Source: JAEZKC01 sp046538945 | Lineage (GTDB): Bacteria; Fibrobacterota; Chitinivibrionia; Chitinivibrionales; Chitinispirillaceae | Reading direction: 5' to 3' | Assembly (NCBI GenBank): GCA_046538945.1 | Contig: JBKHHW010000001.1 | Location: forward strand, 26,117-90,116 | DNA: 64,000 nt | Shown: positions 53,017 through 61,703 of the stretch, piece by piece | Layout: each line of letters begins with the position of its first letter | Numbering within the stretch: the first letter of the stretch is position 1 | The notes under the pieces: generated by a model | Told to the model about the DNA's origin: nothing | Seen by the model: the letters and a program-made list of their open reading frames with translations, nothing else | The model's database searches: none | Translations under genes and position numbers: made by a program

Positions 53017-53538
53017 CTAGAGCAGCTCCTCCAAATAGGACCAGCGCACTATTATGCGCCCCGTCTCCTTTTCCACCTTCAACACAGCATCCTGGTTGTA
53101 AGGTATCAGAACTTCATGACCGTCCTTCAGTGACACATCAAAGGCGTCCGTTGACGGCAGATTGACAACATCCTTCACCACTCCGAGCACCTCCCCCGTC
53201 TCATCACTGACCACAGACAGGCCTTCCAGCTCGAAATGATAATAGTCCCCCTCTTTCAGAGGAGGAAGCAAATCCTGAACTATATGGATCTTCTTGCCGT
53301 TGAGTTTTTCCGCCTCGGTCCGGTCATGTGCCGCACTGAAAAGTGCAACAAAACCTCTTGGCCGCTCCTGTACTTTTTCCAGAACCGTTTCCTGCAGGCC
53401 CGAATCATCCGAACCTATAAGAACTGCAACCGGCGGCTTCAGCTGCCCGAAAGTCTCGCCGAAGGGCTCAACCGCACAATACCCCTCAAGGCCTATAGCC
53501 CGTCTGATGGCCGCAATGGCAATATGCTCCTGAGGCAT
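53017..53538 (-). CDS. rimM: 16S rRNA processing protein RimM
   Basis: 173 residues. N-terminal RimM barrel (IAAIRRAIGLEGYCAVEPFGE) and C-terminal PRC barrel (GEVLGVVKDVVNLPSTDAFDV ... LIPY). Helps maturation of the 30S head by binding S19. Between rpsP and trmD, as usual. Confidence 0.94.
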   Translation of the reverse strand: MPQEHIAIAAIRRAIGLEGYCAVEPFGETFGQLKPPVAVLIGSDDSGLQETVLEKVQERPRGFVALFSAAHDRTEAEKLNGKKIHIVQDLLPPLKEGDYYHFELEGLSVVSDETGEVLGVVKDVVNLPSTDAFDVSLKDGHEVLIPYNQDAVLKVEKETGRIIVRWSYLEELL

Positions 53539-53561
53539 GATTCCTCTTCAGCAATCTGAAA

Positions 53562-53912
53562 CTAGGATTCGCTCTTCTGCTTATGCGGCTTCGGCCTGCG
53601 CTTGCGCTCCGGCTTGCGCTCGATGTTCATCTCTTCGGGAGACAAACCCTTTTCGAGCCCTTCCATTTTCTCGTAAAAACGATCCTGCTTGAGAAGGTTC
53701 TTCACAGTAAGAGTGGGAATAGCACCCTGCTTTATCCAGTAGGCAACCCGCTCTGTTTTGAAATCAAAGGCTTTGGGAGTTGCAGTGGGATCATAGACAC
53801 CGACCATCTCAAGAAAACGACCGTCACGCTGTGTTCTGCTGTCAGCAGCAACAATACGATATTTGGCAATCTTTTTTCTGCCCACCCGGGCCAGACGAAG
53901 TTTTACCGGCAA
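53562..53912 (-). CDS. rpsP: Ribosomal protein bS16
   Basis: 116 residues. LPVKLRLARVGRKKIAKYRIVAADSR is the bS16 N-terminus; family members start with Met-Pro-Val-Lys, so I place the start at TTG 53912, which also has AAGGAG at the right distance. A basic C-terminal tail of about 30 residues (RKPERKRRPKPHKQK) extends beyond the usual length. Downstream of ffh by 46 bases. Confidence 0.96.
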   Translation of the reverse strand: MPVKLRLARVGRKKIAKYRIVAADSRTQRDGRFLEMVGVYDPTATPKAFDFKTERVAYWIKQGAIPTLTVKNLLKQDRFYEKMEGLEKGLSPEEMNIERKPERKRRPKPHKQKSES

Positions 53913-53958
53913 GATTCTCTCCTTGCACAAGTGATAGGTTTATGTTTTGTTTTCATTA

Positions 53959-55293
53959 TCAGAAAGGTGACAAATTGCGCAAAGCGGCATTCTGACCACG
54001 CTTGCCTGCAATCTTATTCATCTTCTTCATCATCGATTTCATACTGTCGAACTGCTTGAGCAACTTGTTCACATCCTGCACAGTAGTACCGCTCCCCGCA
54101 GCTATTCTTCTCTTCCGGCTGCCGTCGATAATGACCGGCTTCTCCCGCTCCTTGCGGGTCATGGAACAGATAATCGCCTCTATCCTCACCAACGCACTGT
54201 TGTCGATATCGGCATCCTTTATCTGTGATCCCACTCCCGGTATCATCGCCAACAGATCACCAAGAGGACCCATTTTCTTTATCTGACGAAGCTGATCGAG
54301 AAAATCCTGCAGAGTGAACATATTCTTGCGGATTTTCTTCTCCAGCTTTTTACTCTTCTCGACATCCACCGTCTCCTGAGCCCGTTCCACCAGTGAAACG
54401 ATGTCACCCATCCCCAGAATGCGGGAAGCCATTCTTTCCGGATGAAAAAGCTCAAGCCCGTCAGGCTTTTCACTCACACCGATATACTGAACCGGCACCC
54501 CGGTCACATCGAGAATCGAAAGCGCCGCTCCACCTCTGGCATCACCGTCCATCTTGGTGAGAACCACACCGGTGAAATTGATCTCGTTGTGAAACTCTGT
54601 GGCCACATTGACCGCATCCTGGCCGGTCATGGCATCCGCCACAAAAAAGATCTCATCCGGTTTGGCCAGAGAACAGATCTCCTTAAGCTCCGTCATCATT
54701 TCTTTATCTATGTGAAGCCGTCCGGCCGTATCTAGTATGACCAGCGAGGCGTCATCCCGGCGAGCCTGCTCCAGAGCATCTCTGGCTATCTGCACCGGTT
54801 TGGCCTGACGGTCAGAATATACCGGTATGCTCAGAGACTTCCCAAGCGTCTCCAGCTGATCTATGGCGGCAGCTCTGTATGTGTCACAGGCCACCATAAG
54901 GGGTCTGTGACCCTGCTTTCTGAAATGAAGTGCCAGCTTGGAACAGGCGGTTGTCTTACCCGATCCCTGAAGACCGGCAAGCACCACTACATTAACCCGA
55001 TTGGTATGAAACCGTACCTGCCGGGCCGCACCTCCCATAAGAGACGACAGCTCATCATGCACCAGTTTCACAAACTGCTGTCCGGGAGTGATACTCTGCA
55101 GCACATCACTTCCAAGAGCCTTCTGCTTCACCGCGGAGGCGAACTTCTTCACCACCCTGTAGTTAACATCGGCCTCAAGCAGCGCCCGCTTCACATCACG
55201 CACCGCTTCAGAAATGTTTTCCTCGCTCAGCTTGCCGCGGCCGCGCAGCTTCTTGAAAATCGAATCAAATCTATTGGATAATTCTTCAAACAT
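53959..55293 (-). CDS. ffh: Signal recognition particle protein Ffh
   Basis: Targets nascent membrane proteins to FtsY and SecYEG. 444 residues: N domain (MFEELSNRFDSIFKKLRG), G domain with GLQGSGKTTACSKLA, ACDTYRAAAIDQL, DTAGRLHID and TKMDGDARGG, and the M domain (GMGDIVSLVERAQ; a basic helix around RKRRIAAGSGTTVQDVN). The methionine-rich tail is modest (FDSMKSMMKKMNK). I use ATG 55293; a GTG at 55305 is in frame but its position is within the ribosome site. Confidence 0.97.
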   Translation of the reverse strand: MFEELSNRFDSIFKKLRGRGKLSEENISEAVRDVKRALLEADVNYRVVKKFASAVKQKALGSDVLQSITPGQQFVKLVHDELSSLMGGAARQVRFHTNRVNVVVLAGLQGSGKTTACSKLALHFRKQGHRPLMVACDTYRAAAIDQLETLGKSLSIPVYSDRQAKPVQIARDALEQARRDDASLVILDTAGRLHIDKEMMTELKEICSLAKPDEIFFVADAMTGQDAVNVATEFHNEINFTGVVLTKMDGDARGGAALSILDVTGVPVQYIGVSEKPDGLELFHPERMASRILGMGDIVSLVERAQETVDVEKSKKLEKKIRKNMFTLQDFLDQLRQIKKMGPLGDLLAMIPGVGSQIKDADIDNSALVRIEAIICSMTRKEREKPVIIDGSRKRRIAAGSGTTVQDVNKLLKQFDSMKSMMKKMNKIAGKRGQNAALRNLSPF

Positions 55294-55353
55294 ATAGTCT
55301 TTCACCTAACAGCTGCTCAAAATACAGCTATCCGAATCTTCAGAAATTACGTT

Positions 55354-55383
55354 TTGGAACATATACAGCACAAGAATTATACT
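55354..55383 (+). promoter_or_regulatory. Promoter candidate for tadA, near-leaderless
   Basis: TTGGAA (55354-55359), 18 bases, TATACT (55378-55383). Predicted start about 55390, only four bases before the tadA ATG at 55394. Confidence 0.5.
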
Positions 55384-55393
55384 TATTTCGATT

Positions 55394-55870
55394 ATGGACC
55401 CCTACTATTTCATGACAAAAGCATTTCAGGAAGCCCTCAAAGCACTGGATGAGGGCGAGGTTCCCGTCGGCGCCATCGTCGAAAAGGACGGCTCCGTCTT
55501 AGGCAGAGGCTACAACCGAGTGGAATCACTCAAGGATGCCACCGCCCATGCGGAAATAATAGCCATTACCGCCGCAGCCAACCGCCTTTCAGACTGGAGG
55601 CTGTCCGGGTGCACTCTCTACGTCACCCTGGAACCATGCCTCATGTGCATGGGAGCGCTGATGCAGTCCCGTATCGGTTCCATTTGTTATGCCGCCAAGG
55701 ACCCCCGCGCCGGAGCGGTCGATTCCTTCTTCTACCGCCAGGAGATCGAAAGATCCTACGGCTACTTTCCCCAGATCTCCTCGGGTGTGATGGAAAACGA
55801 GAGCAAGGGCCTTCTGAGCTCGTTTTTCAAAAAGCTGCGAAAAGAGGGCCAAAAAGGTGATACACCATAG
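55394..55870 (+). CDS. tadA: tRNA-specific adenosine deaminase
   Basis: Converts A34 to inosine in tRNA-Arg. 158 residues with the deaminase zinc motifs HAEIIAI (His-Ala-Glu) and PCLMCMGAL (PCxxC), GEVPVGAIV and GRGYNRVE. No ribosome site precedes ATG 55394; the promoter placement suggests near-leaderless translation. Divergent from ffh. Confidence 0.95.
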   Translation: MDPYYFMTKAFQEALKALDEGEVPVGAIVEKDGSVLGRGYNRVESLKDATAHAEIIAITAAANRLSDWRLSGCTLYVTLEPCLMCMGALMQSRIGSICYAAKDPRAGAVDSFFYRQEIERSYGYFPQISSGVMENESKGLLSSFFKKLRKEGQKGDTP

Positions 55871-56064
55871 CATCTACATTATCTCACTTTCCCCTAAACC
55901 ATTCCAGCCATTTTCACCACATTAGAATAAGACAGATATCCCGACCGGTATAACACTTAAAAGAGATATGAACAATCTGCAAGCAGGGCAGCATACCCCC
56001 GATATCCTCATCTAGTAGTTTTTTATAAACAGCAGAAATGCAATTTTTCCCAAAGGAGCTATTC

Positions 56065-58044
56065 ATGAAAAGAACACTGCGAAGAGCGGTCACCGTGGCA
56101 GCACTGCTGACTTTACCGTTTAAGCTTGCAGCCGGACCCGACGACATCCGCCTCAACCAGGTCGGCTACTACCCCCAGGACAACAAAGTGGCCATAGCCA
56201 TCGAAACCGAGGCATCCATTTTCGAAGTCATAAAGACATCCAATTCGGAGGTGGTCTTCACGGGAGATCTTTCAGAAGAAGAAAGCTGGAACCAATCAGG
56301 TGAAACAGGTAAGCAGGCTGATTTCAGCGATCTGACCGAACCGGGAGAATACAAAGTCAAAATCATAGATTTGGGAGAATCACATCCGTTCACGATTTCC
56401 GATGACGTTCTCAAAGAAGTCGCTTTCGCTTCTCTGAAATCCTACTACTTCCAGCGGTGCTCCTACGAGCTGCTCCCCGAGTATGCAGGAGAGTGGGCCA
56501 GGCCCTCCGGACACCCGGACCTGGGAGTGACTCTTCACGAATCCACCGGGAAATCCGGCACCATTGATGCCCCCTACGGTTGGTATGATGCGGGCGATTT
56601 CGGCAAGTACATAGTCAATTCCGGAATCACAACCGGAACACTTATAGCCACTTATGAACTCTACCCTGACTACTTCGGTGACAACACCGGGATACCGGAA
56701 TCCGGAAATGGTAAGCCCGACATTCTGGATGAGATCAAGTTCAACCTCGACTGGATGAAATACATGCAGGATGAGGACGGGGGAGTATTCTTCAAACTCA
56801 CCACCGCCGGATTCCCCGGAACCATAATGCCCCACCGGGACACAAAAGAACGTTACGTTATCGGAAAAAGCACCACTTCCGCTCTTGATTTTGCCGCCGT
56901 GATGGCCATGGCAGGGCGGGCATTCCAGAGTTATGATGCAGAATACGCACAGGACTGCATAGAGCGGGCTGAACGGGCCTGGGAGTGGGCAGTTGCCAAT
57001 CCCGGCGTAGAATTCGAAAACCCGACCGGTATCAGCACAGGCGAGTACGGAGACGGTGGCAATTACAGTGATGAATTCAACTGGGCTGCTGCGGAACTTC
57101 TTATTACCACCAAAAAAGATGAATACAGCGCATTTCTTTCTGATAATGATCTGAAGTATTCGCTTCCCGGCTGGCAGAATGTGCAGGGGCTGGCGGCATT
57201 ATCTCTGGCCATACACGAAGACGAGCTTTCTGAATTGGGCCTGAACTTCAGGCAGATCAAAACATCCATCACCGACCAGGCAGATATCTACAGAGTAAAT
57301 GTAAGCACATCATTATATCGCATTCCAAACCTGAACTTCAACTGGGGTTCAAATTCCAACTTCGGCAATGCAGGAATAGCCCTGATATATGCCTATAAAC
57401 TTACTGGAACAAGGAGATATCTCGAGGCTGCAAAGGAAGTGGCAGATTACCTTCTGGGTAAAAACGCCACCACGTACTGCTTTGTAACAGGCTACGGTTC
57501 AAAACCACCCATGCACGTCCACCACAGAGCTTCCGGTGCCGATGATGTGGAAGCGCCGGTGCCGGGACTGATTGCCGGTGGTCCGAACAACGGTAAACAA
57601 GATGAGAGCAGCCGGGTTGTCTATCCCTATTCGGAACCTGCCAGAAGCTATGTAGATAACGAACACAGCTACGCTTCAAACGAAGTGGCCATCAACTGGA
57701 ACGCTCCGCTTACTCTGCTGCTTGCCGCTCTCGATGCGGAACTGGGAGACAATGCAGGCTCGCCCATTATGAGCAGAAATATATCCACCTCTCACGGCCA
57801 CATCAGAATCCAGGCCTCGGGCGATGCGCTGAAAGTGTCCTTCAACATGCAGAAGAAGGGAACAGCCCGGATCTCTCTTTACGACATGAAGGGAAGTCTG
57901 GTCAGAAATATTTCCCTGGGAGCGAAAGAGAGTGGCAACCAGACTTTCACTTTAAACAATGCGTCTCTTGCAAACGGAGTCTATCTGATGAAGGTGAAAG
58001 CAGGAGACCAGGAGCTTGTCTCCAGAATACAACCTGTTAAATAA
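56065..58044 (+). CDS. Secreted GH9 endoglucanase with C-terminal sorting domain
   Basis: 659 residues. Signal peptide (MKRTLRRAVTVAALLTLPFKLAAG); an N-terminal immunoglobulin-like CelD_N domain (about 27-105, IRLNQVGYYP); a GH9 catalytic domain (about 110-560) with the base motif YDAGDFGKY (Asp175, Asp178) and the acid in NEVAINWNAPL (Glu540). The C-terminal 80 residues (from about 578) form a beta-rich domain with ISLYDMKGSLVRN ... GVYLMKVKAG, which resembles Por/type IX sorting tails. It would hydrolyse beta-1,4-glucan outside the cell, probably surface-bound. ATG 56065 behind AAAGGAG. Confidence 0.92.
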   Translation: MKRTLRRAVTVAALLTLPFKLAAGPDDIRLNQVGYYPQDNKVAIAIETEASIFEVIKTSNSEVVFTGDLSEEESWNQSGETGKQADFSDLTEPGEYKVKIIDLGESHPFTISDDVLKEVAFASLKSYYFQRCSYELLPEYAGEWARPSGHPDLGVTLHESTGKSGTIDAPYGWYDAGDFGKYIVNSGITTGTLIATYELYPDYFGDNTGIPESGNGKPDILDEIKFNLDWMKYMQDEDGGVFFKLTTAGFPGTIMPHRDTKERYVIGKSTTSALDFAAVMAMAGRAFQSYDAEYAQDCIERAERAWEWAVANPGVEFENPTGISTGEYGDGGNYSDEFNWAAAELLITTKKDEYSAFLSDNDLKYSLPGWQNVQGLAALSLAIHEDELSELGLNFRQIKTSITDQADIYRVNVSTSLYRIPNLNFNWGSNSNFGNAGIALIYAYKLTGTRRYLEAAKEVADYLLGKNATTYCFVTGYGSKPPMHVHHRASGADDVEAPVPGLIAGGPNNGKQDESSRVVYPYSEPARSYVDNEHSYASNEVAINWNAPLTLLLAALDAELGDNAGSPIMSRNISTSHGHIRIQASGDALKVSFNMQKKGTARISLYDMKGSLVRNISLGAKESGNQTFTLNNASLANGVYLMKVKAGDQELVSRIQPVK

Positions 58045-58073
58045 TTTGCCATAGAGAGTGTCGATCAACAACC

Positions 58074-58101
58074 GGCCCGCTTTTTCCAAGCGGGCCTTTT
58101 T
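58074..58101 (+). terminator. Intrinsic terminator of the GH9 gene
   Basis: GGCCCGCTT (58074-58082) pairs with AAGCGGGCC (58088-58096), five-base loop, followed by five T. On the minus strand no T run follows, so it mainly serves the cellulase. Confidence 0.9.
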
Positions 58102-58110
58102 CATATACAA

Positions 58111-58968
58111 CTAGTCTGAATACGGTATAGAAAGAAGCGGGCAGGGCGAAGAGCGAACCGTTTTCTCTGTCAAAGTGCCCGCAAGTTTCCTTGCCAGACT
58201 ATATCTGCCCTTTGTGCACATCAGAATCAGATCAGCATTGTAGATTTCCGCTGCATGCGCGATGGCGTCCACCACCGATTCGGACCTCACGGTTTCCAGC
58301 CAGTGAACTTTTTCCGGAGACGGCCTCTTGATTTTAGGAAAGCCGGTTCCGGAGTGCAGCCCTATCACAGTGGGCTTCACTCCCGGCAACAAGGTGAGAA
58401 AACGGTCAAGATACCTCATAGTGAAATCGTAGGATGAGGAATCGGCCAGAGGAAGCAGTATGGTGTTGAGATTCAGACGACCAGTCTCCTCATCCACAAA
58501 GCTTCTGCCGTTGTCCGGCACAAAAATGGTTGCCGCAGGAAAATGATCACAGAGAGACCGGGAAAGATCCGATGAGAAGATCCGGCTCAGGGAGGAGTGG
58601 TTCTCCACTCCCAGCACCATAAGATCGTGAGGTCTTTTGTCAAGCCTCCGGAGGATTTCCCTTCGTTTGTTCCCATTCTTCACCACCTTTTTCACCTTAA
58701 GTCCGATCTGAGAGAGATCACTGCGGTGAGAACCGGAAGGCAAAACTCCCCATTTCTCCAGAACGCCCCTCACACCCAGATGTTCAAGCGCCTCCTCCTC
58801 CGACCTAACATCCACTATCTCGAATTCACCCTGAGTCACCTGCGCCAACTTGAGAGCGTGCACAAACGGAACCAGCGTGTTGTCAGCCCTGTATACTGGA
58901 TAGATCACTTTCAAACCGGTTGTCTTCTCCTCGCCACTGGCAAACTGCATCTGACTCTGCTGATCCAT
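58111..58968 (-). CDS. Tandem universal stress protein (UspA family)
   Basis: 285 residues with two Usp domains. The first (about 17-155) ends DLMVLGVENHSSLSRIFSSDLSRSLCDHFPAATIFVP, the second (about 170-283) ends ADLILMCTKGRYSLARKLAGTLTEKTVRSSPCPLLSIP. The ATP-binding G-x2-G-x9-G-S/T loop appears partly changed in both, so nucleotide binding is uncertain. Usually linked to stress survival. Monocistronic. Confidence 0.85.
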   Translation of the reverse strand: MDQQSQMQFASGEEKTTGLKVIYPVYRADNTLVPFVHALKLAQVTQGEFEIVDVRSEEEALEHLGVRGVLEKWGVLPSGSHRSDLSQIGLKVKKVVKNGNKRREILRRLDKRPHDLMVLGVENHSSLSRIFSSDLSRSLCDHFPAATIFVPDNGRSFVDEETGRLNLNTILLPLADSSSYDFTMRYLDRFLTLLPGVKPTVIGLHSGTGFPKIKRPSPEKVHWLETVRSESVVDAIAHAAEIYNADLILMCTKGRYSLARKLAGTLTEKTVRSSPCPLLSIPYSD

Positions 58969-59109
58969 AATTTTCCTCCCGTTGCCCAGTCTCTGATCTG
59001 TTTTTTCTTCAGAGCAGATGAATTAATGTATTTCAGGGCGAAAGCATGTGAAACTTTTATTTTATAGACAGTGCCAATTTTTACCCGAAACCATGGAGAA
59101 ATACCTCTT

Positions 59110-60393
59110 ATGAACAGCTGGAACCTGCAGTCACTCAAGGAAGTCCTCCACAATCCCGAAGAACTGAACGCAGCCCAATCAGAAACACTGCTGCATCTCA
59201 TGAACCGCCACTTCCCCCCTCAACGCTTCGAAAAACAACTCGAACAGCGCCGCCGCGCTCTGAAACACGCAGCCCAGTCAAAACACCTGCTCGAAGGAAC
59301 CCACCAGCACTTCCCCGACTTTCTCAGCCACTCCCAACTCGACCCCTCCCCCCTATCGCTCAAAGGCTGGGGAATCGTGTTCACCGCCGGAGGGGAAGGT
59401 GAACGGCTCAGACTCAGTCTGCTCTCCCAGGGGGTCCCCGCGGATGAACTCAAAGAGTTCACCAAAGCGACCTACCCCCTGAAAGGTTTCTTCAAGAACT
59501 ACGGCACTCTCCACACCAATTTGGCCATGACCTCCTGGATGTGCAGAGAAACCGGCTTCGACATCCCGGTGATCATCACCACCGGCCCGCAAGGGTCCAT
59601 CACCCACAGGGTGATCCCCCGCATTCTCGAAGAGAACAGCAATTTCGGGCTCAAGAACATCCGCCTGGTCGCCCAGGATGAAAGACTGCACTTCACCCTG
59701 GAGGAAAAGATCGTCTGCCAGATCACGGATGACACCCCCTGCCCGGTTACCCAGCCGGATGAGACTGGCGGCCCTCTGATGAAACTAAAGCAAATATCAG
59801 ACACAGACTCCATATCCGCACTCGACTGGCTTTCGGAACTGGGATGCGAAAAGATCCTGGCCGTGCAGGCTACGGCTCTCTACGACCGAGATATGCTGCC
59901 GCTCATGGCCCGCGCAGCCCAAAACAGCGACTGCCTGGGTGTGGGTATCCTCCGCACCTCTTTCGAGCCCAAAGACCCCTTCGGCACATTCGTTTCACTC
60001 GAACGGGACGGCAGCACTTTCACCAGCATCATAGAACAGGACATCAGAAACGACGCGACCCGCAGCGTGAAAGACCCAAGCGGAAGATTTCACCTTCCCT
60101 TCAATACCGGCTTCTACGCCTTTGACTGCAACATTCTGCGCAAACACGACCTTCCCGACTACGCCACCCCACCGAAACAGATCCTGCCCGACCTCCCCCG
60201 TTCGCCAAAAGTCGGCTACGCGGCAACGGACATCCTGCCCCTGGGATCGAGTCCCATAATCCTCACGGTCGATCCACAGATGTACGGGGTCATCAAAACA
60301 GCGGATGATCTGGAGAAACTGACCCAGGCCGGCATTCAGTACGGTCTTAAAGAAATCTGTGCAAAGGTGGAACAAGACTTACCAAAAAGGTAG
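59110..60393 (+). CDS. UDP-sugar pyrophosphorylase-like nucleotidyltransferase
   Basis: 427 residues. GIVFTAGGEGERLRLSL is the nucleotidyltransferase glycine loop; KATYPLKGFFKNYG takes the place of the sugar-phosphate activating Lys motif (PKG). FDIPVIITTGPQGSITHRV, LAVQATALYDRDM and PKDPFGTFVSLE follow the UDPGP (UGP/UAP) family order. It probably activates a sugar phosphate, but its sugar and nucleotide are unknown. ATG 59110 behind GGAGAA. Ten bases before the ParA-like gene. Confidence 0.7.
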   Translation: MNSWNLQSLKEVLHNPEELNAAQSETLLHLMNRHFPPQRFEKQLEQRRRALKHAAQSKHLLEGTHQHFPDFLSHSQLDPSPLSLKGWGIVFTAGGEGERLRLSLLSQGVPADELKEFTKATYPLKGFFKNYGTLHTNLAMTSWMCRETGFDIPVIITTGPQGSITHRVIPRILEENSNFGLKNIRLVAQDERLHFTLEEKIVCQITDDTPCPVTQPDETGGPLMKLKQISDTDSISALDWLSELGCEKILAVQATALYDRDMLPLMARAAQNSDCLGVGILRTSFEPKDPFGTFVSLERDGSTFTSIIEQDIRNDATRSVKDPSGRFHLPFNTGFYAFDCNILRKHDLPDYATPPKQILPDLPRSPKVGYAATDILPLGSSPIILTVDPQMYGVIKTADDLEKLTQAGIQYGLKEICAKVEQDLPKR

Positions 60394-60402
60394 TTTTATA
60401 CT

Positions 60403-61245
60403 ATGAAGATCATTTCAGTACTGAATCACAAAGGCGGAGTGGGGAAAACCACATTCACGGCAAGCACCGCCCAGGCGCTTGCCCTCACTGGACACAAAGT
60501 GCTGGCGATCGATAACGACAGCCAACACAATTTATCCTCTCTTCTGAATGTGGGAGTAAACCAGCCCAACATTCTGGATGTCTACACGGCCGCCCCGGAA
60601 GAATCGCCGGAACAGTTGCTCCGGTCTGTCGTTAAAACCGATCTGGGGGGACTGCACCTCATCACCTCCTGCCGCGATCTTCTGGACAGCACCGTAACAG
60701 ACCCCCAGCACCTGAAAAACTGCCTTGAAGCCTGCAGTCTTGAACGATTCTATGACTACATACTGATCGACAATGCTCCGGGGATGGACCGGCTCCAGGC
60801 TGCAGCCGTCAATGCCAGTGATGAGATCTTCGTCCCAACCGAATTAAGGCAGTTTGCAGTAGACGGTCTGGTGGAAATGGAACAGGTGCTCAAATCCCGA
60901 TACCCCGAAGCAGCGAAAATCACCAGAATCATTCCCAATTTCTACAGAAACATAAAGCGGCAGAACACCTTTATCGCCGCTCTCAACAAACTGTTCCCGG
61001 GGAAAGTCACCTCAACCTGCATTCCCATGGATTCAGTGTTCGATGAGGTGGTCACCGAAAGAAAAATTCTCTTTCTTCACCGACTCTACTCCAAAGGAGC
61101 GGCATACTACATCAAACTTGTACAGGAGCTGTTCTCCTTTCAGGAAAAAAGCGTGCGGAGCTCTATTGTCAAAAAAAGAAAAGAACACATAAGCAACGAA
61201 GCACGCCAGAGATACTACGAAAGACAAGCCGAGGTAAGCAAATGA
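60403..61245 (+). CDS. ParA-family ATPase
   Basis: 280 residues. Walker-type HKGGVGKTTF (deviant P-loop with signature Lys), IDNDSQHNLSSLL, YDYILIDNAPGMD (family D-x-P). Soj/ParA-like but no ParB or parS is nearby. The last 35 residues are basic and helical (VKKRKEHISNEARQRYYERQ). Its stop overlaps the next gene (ATGA), a small membrane protein, so it may position something at the membrane. Between a sugar-nucleotide enzyme and an aldolase, far from any plasmid or origin signs. Confidence 0.85.
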   Translation: MKIISVLNHKGGVGKTTFTASTAQALALTGHKVLAIDNDSQHNLSSLLNVGVNQPNILDVYTAAPEESPEQLLRSVVKTDLGGLHLITSCRDLLDSTVTDPQHLKNCLEACSLERFYDYILIDNAPGMDRLQAAAVNASDEIFVPTELRQFAVDGLVEMEQVLKSRYPEAAKITRIIPNFYRNIKRQNTFIAALNKLFPGKVTSTCIPMDSVFDEVVTERKILFLHRLYSKGAAYYIKLVQELFSFQEKSVRSSIVKKRKEHISNEARQRYYERQAEVSK

Positions 61246-61487
61246 GTGAGAAAAACAGAGGCGAACCGGTATTTACAAACATCGATGAAGTTCTGGCAGA
61301 CAGAATAGTGTCCCGGTCGAAAGAAAATGCCGGTATCGATGATGAAGAATCACAAACAACAGACATTGACGAGCCGGCCCAGTTTCCACAGGACAGGCCT
61401 GATCGCACACTCCTGTTAATCAAGGCGATTGCAATAGCACTGGCAGGTGCAGCAGTTTTCTTTCTTCTACGATCCAGAAGAAAGTAA
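61242..61487 (+). CDS. Small tail-anchored membrane protein
   Basis: 81 residues. Soluble acidic N-terminus (about 1-55), then one membrane helix (LLLIKAIAIALAGAAVFFLL) and basic end RSRRK, a tail-anchor layout. No recognised family. Overlaps the ParA-like gene, implying coupled synthesis and perhaps a membrane partner for it. The 216 bases that follow contain no further gene. Confidence 0.65.
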   Translation: MSEKNRGEPVFTNIDEVLADRIVSRSKENAGIDDEESQTTDIDEPAQFPQDRPDRTLLLIKAIAIALAGAAVFFLLRSRRK

Positions 61488-61703
61488 TCAGAGCAGAGGT
61501 GTTTTGCAATTGTAAGTTTAGGTTAGCCCGAAATCAGATCACCCTACCGTCACACCAGAAAAACACACAACAACTGCGTGCAGTGTAACTCCCAGCCAGA
61601 ATCATCTAAGCAAAATGTATATTGTGCATTCCAAATAAACCGTGATGCACTCACAGCTTCGATTCAGAGCTCATCGGGAGTAAGACCACACAGGAGATCA
61701 TGA

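Noticed and set aside
60403..61487. Chromosome or plasmid partition locus
   Set aside because: No ParB-like gene, no parS-like inverted repeats and no origin features accompany the ParA-like gene.
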